From: Ophioceras dolichostomum
Lineage: Eukaryota > Ascomycota > Sordariomycetes > Magnaporthales > Ophioceraceae
Length of the DNA stretch: 64,000 bases
Direction of reading: 5' to 3'
NCBI GenBank assembly: GCA_003049485.1
Contig: PYST01000187.1
Coordinates: 1 to 64,000, forward strand
Under the pieces are notes generated by a model. The model was not told the origin of the DNA and searched no databases. It was given only the letters and a program-made list of their open reading frames with translations. The position numbers were made by a program, and so were the translations under genes. Positions 56,902 through 64,000 of the stretch are shown here, in pieces (within the stretch, counting starts at the first letter, position 1; each line of letters opens with the position of its first letter).

Positions 56902-59900
56902 ATGAATCATAATTCGCCGTATTTCCCACCCCCGCCAGGGCAGTTTGGGCGGCCACCGCCTTTGCCTCCTCGGCAGCAGACGCTACCGCCTCAACCATAC
57001 CAAGCGCACTTCGGTCCTGGCGTACCGTACCCGGCACATCCTCCTCATCCGCATCCGCATCCGCATCCGCATCAACACCTTCATCAACCGGCTCCAGGGT
57101 TTCATCCGGTCCCAGTTGGTCCCCATTTCAGTCCACAGCATCCCCCGGGTCCGCCTCCGCCGTACTCCCCAACGCCTCCACCTCTACACTCCTCGCACTC
57201 CCTTCCGCCAGCTGGAGCCATTGGAGTCGGTGGCGGCCCGCATCCGCACTTCGGTCCGCCCCGTCCAGGGACCTTCCACGGAGCACTCCCGGCGCCGAGC
57301 CTACCGGTCCCATTACCACAAGCACCAGTCCCGGGTCTGCACCACCCCGCCGGTGGGACTTGGCCACAAGCACACCCGCCTCCGTCGCCAATTCCGGCAC
57401 TGCCGTACCTCCCTCCCCAGCATCCCCAGCAGCCCCAGTACGCCGCTACATCCCCGCCCTTCGTGCCATCGCCCATCTCGACCGCAGCCCACCCGAGCCC
57501 CCAGCCTGGAGTGTCTCCGCTCTATCCGCAGTCACCACCGCTGCCGCCGCCCTCGCCCTTCACGCCGCAACTACAGCACCAGCAACCGTTCCCGGCGTTC
57601 AAGCCTTCAGTGCCCACACCGCCCGGCGCGACACCGTCCCCGGCGCAAAGCGTCAACTCGCTCTACACCCCACCCGCCAACCACTCGCCATACAGTCCTC
57701 CTCAGCAAGGGGGTGGCCTCCCGTCGCCCTCGGTGGCGGCGTCCGCTCAACAGCCCCCCTCCTCGTTCCAGCCGACCCCTCCACCGCAACAACATGCAAA
57801 ACCGGTCTACCAGCCGTACCGTCCCGCGCAGAGCCAAGCCGTAGAACTGCCCCCCGATGCCAAGCCGTGCTCCACCCCGGCACCCGACGGCCCAGCCAAG
57901 CCGGCTTACGGAGGATGGCCGGCCCTCTTGGCGTCCGGTAGACTAACACCTGGGATTATCTCCCCCACTCCTCCTCCCTCCGGAATACTCCCACGCATTC
58001 CCGCGAGCCTTTTCGCCGCTGCAGATGCGCCCCAGGAACTCGCAGGTCACCTAGCCTACCAGCCTCCAGCAGCAGGCGCGGCGGAGATCGCCGACACTTC
58101 ATCCTCGGCTGCTGCTTCTGCTGCTTCTGCTGCTGCTTCAGCTGCCGGGCGGTCGAAACCAAAGCCGCCGGCTTCAGCTCCGTCGCCACCGGCCGGGTTC
58201 GCGGAGCTCTCTAGCGAACCAGCAACTGTCGTTTCGGGCGGAAGCCAGCCGTCCGGCGACATGGGCAAGGACATGGACAAGGACAAGGACAACAAGCAGA
58301 CGATGAGCGAAGAGCAGATCGCTCAGCTGACGAGGCAGATCGCCGAGATGATGGAGACGACTACGCACTTATCGCAAAGACGCAGTATGCTCCCTCCACG
58401 CTCGAAGCCCGAGACGACGACTCCAGCCGTCGCGGAGATCGACGGAAGGACGGCGGCGGCAACGGCCTCGTCTGCCGCTACTCCCGCCACCCCTGAGCTT
58501 TCGGGCGAGGCGTCGTCATCGAAGGGAGCTGTTGTCGTGGATGGTGGCAAAGACACTGCTGAGCAAGATGGTGACGATGCGTTCGTGGATCCTCCATTGA
58601 TGTCCTCGCCGCCGCAGCCGCCACCTCTTCCGCCGAAACAGACTGTCAGTCCGTCTCAAGACGAGAAGGGAGACGCATCGGTGGACGTGGGGTCCCAGAC
58701 GTCCGAAGGCCTTGTTGAACCACAGCCCGTGGTCTCTGTTCAGCCAGCAACATCTGCGCCAGAGCAGCCAGTGTCAGCTCCAGCTCCAGGCCCCGAGTCT
58801 CCTCCGGAGAAGACTGCTCCCATTGCTCAACAGCTTCCATCACCAGAGCCTGGGCTAGCGGGCTCGTCTTCTGCATCGGGGCTCTATGAAGAAGCCGATC
58901 CCGTAATTCATCGGCCAGCAATAACATCGCCGCCCCAGTCTGCAAACATCAACGATAATGAACCCCAACAAGATTCTTCACCGTCACCGCAACAACATCC
59001 GACTGTTGCGCAACCGATTCTCCCATCCCTGTCTGCCACATCCGAACCTGCGACCGCTCTGCACCCTCCACTTCCTGCCCTTCCTCACCCTGCTCCAGTC
59101 ACATCTACAGAAGGGGACGACAACGACAACGACAACCTGTACGAAGCCTGGGTCCGTCCCCTCCCAACCATGCGCGCCTTCGGCGACCCAGATCCCGTGG
59201 TGTTCGAATGCCCCGGCCAGGTGCGGCCCGTCCAGTTCGCCATGACGTGGTACCGCATCCCATCCTTGCCCGACTTCCTCGTCTGCACCCGCTGCCACGA
59301 GATGTACATCGCGCCGCACGCGAACCTGGCCTCCTCATTCGAGCACGTCGGGGTTGACGATCTGCTAGCCTCCAGACAGATACAGGTGTGCCGCTTCAAC
59401 GTCCCTCGCCTGACGAGGCGACTCGTCCCCGAGGCTCGACGGACGGGAAACGTGACGAAGATCGCGGAGTACAGGCGGCGCCGACTCCGGGTGCCTGACT
59501 GCAAGCGCGCGGAGGGCTTCAGCCCCCGACTGGCCAGGCAGACGAACGAGCCGATGACGAGGTGGTTCAAGCCAAAGAGTGGGGGACGAGGAGGACTTCT
59601 ACGAGACTTCGTGGTGTGCGAGGCGTGCTACGAGGACGTCGCGCTGGCGACGAGCTTCGGCTCTCGCTTCGAGGCTCTCGACGCTGCTGTCCAGCCGGAG
59701 GACTACGTGTGGCGGTGCGACCTGTGCAACCCGTTCATCAACCGAGCGTACTTGCACTTCTCCAAGAAGACGAAGAAGCAGCAGCACCTGCAGCAGCAGA
59801 ATCATCCGCCAGTCCACCACGAGGAAGAAGAAGAAGAGGAGGAGGAGGAGGAGGAGGAGGAGGGTCGATGGCAAAGCTTTGTCGCCGTCGCCACCAAGCG

Positions 59901-60747
59901 GATGAGCCTCCCCAGATGCGACGGCAAGCCCGTCGACGCGTCCTCCCGACAATGGATGCGCGTCTCCGGCCGCGGCAGTGCCTCCCCCTACAACTTGCCG
60001 ATCTGCGAGACCTGCTTCCTCGACAAGGTCGGCCTGACATCGATCGAGTCCGGCTTCGAGAAACAGCTACCGCCGCCCAGGCCTGCGCCAGCTTTGACTT
60101 CCAATACCAGCAGCGGCAGCACGACAGGTCTGGTAGGCATGTTCTTCAGCCTGACGCAGTCGAAAGCCTCAGGTGGTGGCGGTGGTGGCGGCGCGGCTTC
60201 TTCTTCTTCTTCGACTGCGACGCCGAAGACGGACACGACGTGGACCTGCCGCGCCCAGACTCTACCCGTGAGTATGGCGCTCCACGCAGCGGTCGCCCGC
60301 CACGACATGGACGTATTCCGCAAGGCGGCGGCGACTATTGCCTCTAGCCCCGCCTGCACCAGCGTCGGCGTCGGCGCCGGGTTTCGCGGCGCGACGTGGT
60401 ATATCCTTCGCTCGCAGCAGCACCAGCAGCAGCACCAGCAGCAGATGAACGGTACGGCCATGACCGTGACTACATCAGCAGCAGCAGCAGCACCGCCGGA
60501 CTTCGCCATCTGCGGCGCCTGCCACGCCGCCTGGATAGAGACGTGGGGTTTCGGCCGGTTCTTCACGCTCGTGACGGACACAACGTCGACGACGATGACC
60601 ACTGCTCCAACTACTCACAGCATAGGCGGCAGCCGCATCTGCAGCTTCAACCCCTCCCACCCGCGCATCGAGCTGCTGGCGACGGGGCTCGCCGAAGCGC
60701 TCGGCACGGGCGTCTGGGCCCCATTCGTCGCGGCCGTGCACAGATGA
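56902..60747 (+). CDS. Large proline-rich protein with four tandem C-terminal Cys modules
   Basis: A single exon of 1281 residues starts at the first in-frame ATG. Residues 1-400 are Pro/His/Gly-rich and disordered, with many PPP and HPHP runs. Residues 400-750 are Ser/Ala/Pro-rich with one charged helix (EEQIAQLTRQIAEMME). The last 510 residues contain four modules of the form C-x(n)-W[YFM]-x(n)-[FL]-x-[VI]-C-x2-C-x(n)-C. Their cysteines are at 770/795/798/830, 867/906/909/939, 1006/1035/1038/1116 and 1152/1204/1207/1247. A Glu run (GAG repeat, about 59820-59863) and a Gly/Ser run interrupt modules. The pattern suggests four zinc-binding units. No named domain is recognised; role unknown, perhaps a nuclear or scaffold protein. 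Confidence 0.8.
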   Translation: MNHNSPYFPPPPGQFGRPPPLPPRQQTLPPQPYQAHFGPGVPYPAHPPHPHPHPHPHQHLHQPAPGFHPVPVGPHFSPQHPPGPPPPYSPTPPPLHSSHSLPPAGAIGVGGGPHPHFGPPRPGTFHGALPAPSLPVPLPQAPVPGLHHPAGGTWPQAHPPPSPIPALPYLPPQHPQQPQYAATSPPFVPSPISTAAHPSPQPGVSPLYPQSPPLPPPSPFTPQLQHQQPFPAFKPSVPTPPGATPSPAQSVNSLYTPPANHSPYSPPQQGGGLPSPSVAASAQQPPSSFQPTPPPQQHAKPVYQPYRPAQSQAVELPPDAKPCSTPAPDGPAKPAYGGWPALLASGRLTPGIISPTPPPSGILPRIPASLFAAADAPQELAGHLAYQPPAAGAAEIADTSSSAAASAASAAASAAGRSKPKPPASAPSPPAGFAELSSEPATVVSGGSQPSGDMGKDMDKDKDNKQTMSEEQIAQLTRQIAEMMETTTHLSQRRSMLPPRSKPETTTPAVAEIDGRTAAATASSAATPATPELSGEASSSKGAVVVDGGKDTAEQDGDDAFVDPPLMSSPPQPPPLPPKQTVSPSQDEKGDASVDVGSQTSEGLVEPQPVVSVQPATSAPEQPVSAPAPGPESPPEKTAPIAQQLPSPEPGLAGSSSASGLYEEADPVIHRPAITSPPQSANINDNEPQQDSSPSPQQHPTVAQPILPSLSATSEPATALHPPLPALPHPAPVTSTEGDDNDNDNLYEAWVRPLPTMRAFGDPDPVVFECPGQVRPVQFAMTWYRIPSLPDFLVCTRCHEMYIAPHANLASSFEHVGVDDLLASRQIQVCRFNVPRLTRRLVPEARRTGNVTKIAEYRRRRLRVPDCKRAEGFSPRLARQTNEPMTRWFKPKSGGRGGLLRDFVVCEACYEDVALATSFGSRFEALDAAVQPEDYVWRCDLCNPFINRAYLHFSKKTKKQQHLQQQNHPPVHHEEEEEEEEEEEEEEGRWQSFVAVATKRMSLPRCDGKPVDASSRQWMRVSGRGSASPYNLPICETCFLDKVGLTSIESGFEKQLPPPRPAPALTSNTSSGSTTGLVGMFFSLTQSKASGGGGGGGAASSSSSTATPKTDTTWTCRAQTLPVSMALHAAVARHDMDVFRKAAATIASSPACTSVGVGAGFRGATWYILRSQQHQQQHQQQMNGTAMTVTTSAAAAAPPDFAICGACHAAWIETWGFGRFFTLVTDTTSTTMTTAPTTHSIGGSRICSFNPSHPRIELLATGLAEALGTGVWAPFVAAVHR

Positions 60748-63238
60748 GATGAAGCGTGGACCGGCTAGCTAGCTGGCGTCCCTCGCTGGCGTGTCCCTCG
60801 CTGTCGTTGCGGAATGCATGTTGTCGAAGCACTCGAGGCTGAGGACTGAGGTTTACTGGAAGACGGTGTGTGCCTGGGATAGAGGCGTTGACGAGCATCA
60901 AGCTGTTTCTATGCCGCGCCGTTGCGTGATGGGGTTCAAGTTGGGTTCCGCCACCGGCGAACCAGCACTGTTGTTGAGATTCGTGAGGTTTGTTTTACTA
61001 TCCTGGACCTTTCTCACTTGCTACATTACTACTACTTCCCACTTCTACCCTAGCACCCATCCATGTTTGCCATCATTAACTAACCCCTATTTATTGCGTT
61101 AGTATCCAGGCCGGCTGGGTCACAGACGGACGGATATTTTACACCGATACGCCCAAGGAATCGATCGCGTCGGGTCGTGCCAACCGACAGACAGGTCGAG
61201 CTATCGCCGGAAGCCGGCGGCCACGAACGAGCCGTGCGTCAGTCACAACCAACTTAGCGGATGTGGCCGCAAGGGACGACTAGATCGGTGGGATCGCGAA
61301 CAGACGGCTTGGGTGGGAGAAAAGCGGCCATAGGGTTTGGCGTCCCATTGGGTTTCTGGGGCTGGCATGGGTACTGATGGGTAACTTGGTTGGTTGGTTG
61401 GCAGGTCGCCTTGTATTGGATTACCTAGGTAGATGCGTCCGCGAGCCGCGAAACGGCGTCGTGGTCTTATTACCAGACTTGACACTTGCGTACCACTATA
61501 GTACTAGTACAGTGGTTTGGGTGGTCAACAGACTTGTCCCACATAGCTGCCCCGCGTTGCGAAGAAAATTCGACCAAGAAGAAAGGGGGAAAAAACGAGA
61601 ACAAACACGCCTACCCACCGACTCCACGACGTCGTCTTTTTTTCTTTGCTGTCCGCTGTCCACCACCACCACTGCCCAGCCACGCACGCCTATATGCGAT
61701 GCACCACCGGATGTCATTTACTAGGCAGGAAAGCGATATTAGAAAAAGGAAACGACGTATTGGAAATTTTTTTGGCGGATCGGTCCCCGTGCTTTATAAC
61801 GGTTTGCTTTGGAAACGATTTCAGAGACGCTGTCTGAGACGATCTTCGCCCTTGGGTCACGGACGACAGTTCTCGTATACCGAGATTGCTTTTGCTATAT
61901 GGGAAAGGCGTCTCCGCAGCGTCTTCAAAAATAGGGCCCGCGCTGCCTCACGAGTACAAGTATTCTCCCGGCTGCAGCGGCAGCTAGATCAGGCCTCGAT
62001 GGTTGAGATATTATCTAGCCTCGTCGCATGGCATTGATATGACCCCTCATGCCAACGGCCAGACATCAGTTCATGAGAATGGATCGTCGTGAGAGTGCTG
62101 TTGAGTCTTCGGCTTCATCAACGGAATTCCCACTGAGAGCTGCCAGTGATGCTGATTTAACAGGAATACTACACGGAGCATGCCTAACGCAACGATGGGA
62201 TGTGGATGGTTCCCAGTTGATGAGATAGATGTTATTTGAGGAGGCGTGAGTTCATGTACGTCATTTCCAAAAAGAAAAGATACCACTCATGAGTCTTGAG
62301 GTGTTAGCTGAGATATTTCGAACATGGCTTCGGTGTGAGCTCGCGAGACTGTATATCACGTGATCTTGATCGAGCCGAGAGGACATCCCACTCGTAGTCA
62401 AATCATAATCCACCGTTAGGGGTGTTGGCGATGGCACAGAGGATGCGCCTCCGACTTCGATGAGAACTTGTGCCGCCTCAACACCTTGCCCCTGCTACCT
62501 AATAGCCCCCTTCTCCTCGTTCCTGTTTCTGCAATGTCAAACCCCTTCCAAACATCCTCATCGGAGGGATTTCGCGATCTCTAGCACGAAGCACAAGCTC
62601 GAAAAACACGAAGACACCATCATGACCTGACTACCCTCCTCGGAATCTCCCCCGACAAACGACGACGAGCCAGCCAGCCAGCAGCCAGCCAGCCAGCTCC
62701 GGGGCAGCACGGCTATACGATAAAAGTCATGCGTGCTCGTTGCATTCTTCAGCGTCTCTGCGAGACCCCGAGCTCCAGAACGCCATAAGCGACCGAAAAG
62801 GAACGGCGTGCTGTGCGTCATGAGCGTTGCGCTAGCGAAATAAGGTTCGGCACCGTCGATACAGACTGCCGGCGGCCGCTCGCCATGCTCGCAGCGGATT
62901 GGCGGGATCGGTGTACTTCAGTCAGGCCGATAAATATCTCGTGCTGCCCGCACACCACTTTTCAACGACTGTGCTCTGCATCGGACAACGTGGACAAAGT
63001 ATGCGGACGCAGCGCTGCAGTCTTCGGGCTGCGGGGAGAGGCAGATCTTACCCAAGATCTGCCTCTCCTCGCCTCTAGACTTGCCTCTTATTCCCATGGT
63101 TTTGAAGGTACCTAATTGTCCCGTCCTGTCTTCCCCGTGTCTTTTATAACTGTGGACGTGGTGCCCTTCAGAGCAAGTTTGCATTTGCTCTCTTAGCTCT
63201 CTTGGCTCTCTCGACATCACTTGAAGCTCTAACAAAGC
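60748..63238. other. Intergenic region, no supported gene
   Basis: A TACCTAGGTA palindrome is at 61422-61431, CAGC tandem repeats at about 62663-62700 and an AGGTACCT copy at 63107-63114. A short self-complementary GATCTTACCCAAGATC lies near 63046-63061. Open frames are short and lack family signals. The last part should carry the promoter of the following gene. Confidence 0.4.
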
Positions 63239-64000
63239 ATGGGAAGCATCATGGACAGCTTCGTGGACAGTCATGGTCCAGGCTACGACAGGACAGCAGC
63301 GACCTGTCCTTCTCCCGAGCCCCCTCCTCGACCACCGCCGCCGCAACCACAAGCCGGAGCGAGCAGCAACATGCTGTTATTCACGATGTATCAGCTTCTC
63401 CAGATGATCGAGGCCAGGCTCCAAGAACAGCAGCAGCAACAACAACAACTGCAACAACAGCAACTGCAGCAGCAGCAGCAGCAGCAGCAACAGCAAGCCC
63501 GGCTCCGCGGCGGCAGCGATTCAGCGGCGGCAGACTCTCAACCCCCGCCATCCCCGAAATCCTGCCGACCGAACACCCCCAGCCCCGTCCTCGCCAATGG
63601 AGCAGCGTCATCGCCATCCGACAGCCAGGTGCGCTCTATGCCCCGAGCGGCCGACTACCAGCGCTCCGTGCTCGAACTCCGCCGCAGCTTCGGCCTCGCC
63701 GACGGCAGCCGCGCCAGCCGCCTGAACCAGGTCGCGTCGGACATGGGCTGGGCACCTACAGACAGAGAACCGAGCCCTCTGCCACCGGCTGCCGCCGTGA
63801 CACCCCAAAGCGGTCTCCTGTCTCCGGCACCCGCGACATCGCGGCAAGACGACGACGCCTACTCCGTCTCTATATACTCGTCACACATACCCGGCAGTAG
63901 CCACCACTCCGGCCCGCCGACACCGCGATCCCCTCCGCCGCCGATGCCGTCCCTCCCCGATTCATACCGTTCCCACACCGGAGTGGCCGATCTTGCTGCT
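63239..64000 (+). CDS. Gln-rich hypothetical protein, 5' part (runs off the window)
   Basis: An ATG at 63239 opens a frame of 254 codons with no stop to the end of the window. It begins MGSIMDSFVDSHGPGYD, has a hydrophobic helix-prone segment NMLLFTMYQLLQMIEARLQ, then a Gln run of about 20 residues (CAG/CAA, about 63427-63495) and Pro/Ser-rich disorder containing DYQRSVLELRRSFGLADGS. The Gln tract directly after a helix suggests a transcription-related or RNP-body protein, but no domain is visible in the part present. Codon usage is GC-rich like its neighbours. The gene is incomplete at its 3' end. Confidence 0.65.
   Translation, partial: MGSIMDSFVDSHGPGYDRTAATCPSPEPPPRPPPPQPQAGASSNMLLFTMYQLLQMIEARLQEQQQQQQQLQQQQLQQQQQQQQQQARLRGGSDSAAADSQPPPSPKSCRPNTPSPVLANGAASSPSDSQVRSMPRAADYQRSVLELRRSFGLADGSRASRLNQVASDMGWAPTDREPSPLPPAAAVTPQSGLLSPAPATSRQDDDAYSVSIYSSHIPGSSHHSGPPTPRSPPPPMPSLPDSYRSHTGVADLAA

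Noticed and set aside
61486..62037. 183-codon plus-strand open frame
   Set aside because: No recognisable domain and repeat-like flanks; support is insufficient.
1..64000. tRNA, rRNA, CRISPR and bacterial operon features
   Set aside because: I looked for B-box-like GGTTCGANNCC with cloverleaf pairing, for rRNA cores and for regular spacer arrays. The few GGTTCGA matches (for example 8160 and 49939) lie in sequence that cannot fold as tRNA. The minisatellites have no unique spacers, and the gene structure is fungal.

Overview
The window is nuclear DNA from a filamentous ascomycete, most likely a Sordariomycete-like member of Pezizomycotina. This rests on several features. Genes are split by short GT...(C)TAAC...AG introns. 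A Zn2Cys6 activator, a QDE-1-type RNA-dependent RNA polymerase, an A1 aspartyl protease, a secreted GMC oxidoreductase and a LaeA-like methyltransferase are present. Coding DNA is GC-rich and contains Gln, Ala and Asp runs. There are no operons and no bacterial signals. The exact species cannot be read from the sequence.

Layout. Positions 290-3390 hold a broken FunK1-type fungal kinase gene followed by shuffled direct and inverted pieces of the same gene. 5155-6556 (+) is a single-pass membrane protein. 9212-11742 (+) is a six-exon MFS sugar transporter that converges on a four-exon secreted GMC oxidoreductase (12210-14437, -). 16951-18418 (-) is a secreted aspartyl protease. 19551-24363 (-) is a 1542-residue RNA-dependent RNA polymerase of the quelling type. 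It is divergent from a nine-exon Zn2Cys6 transcription factor (25660-29337, +) whose first zinc cysteine lies on a 17-nt microexon. An assembly gap sits at 30458-30468 and a decayed ORF at 31008-31740. 32050-33192 (-) and 41872-42630 (+) are two aminoglycoside-phosphotransferase-fold kinases. 34629-37479 (-) is an ankyrin-repeat protein and 39123-40658 (+) an acidic disordered protein.

43285-51920 is a gene graveyard: a frameshifted membrane-protein gene, a 5'-truncated Ser/Thr kinase, an MFS transporter relic and a large ABC (ABCC/MRP-type) transporter gene with one nonsense codon and two frameshifts. 53980-56084 (+) is a ten-exon LaeA-like methyltransferase. 56902-60747 (+) is a 1281-residue proline-rich protein. 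Its C-terminal third holds four tandem Cys modules that I do not recognise; this is the best candidate here for something undescribed. A Gln-rich ORF (63239 onward) runs off the window.

The genes do not form one obvious pathway. The transporter, oxidoreductase and protease could be a small nutrient-acquisition neighbourhood, but that is inference. The mixture of broken genes, inverted repeats and an RNA-silencing polymerase suggests accessory, defence-shaped DNA. Gene models were built by hand from frame, splice consensus and phase; each multi-exon model closes in phase.
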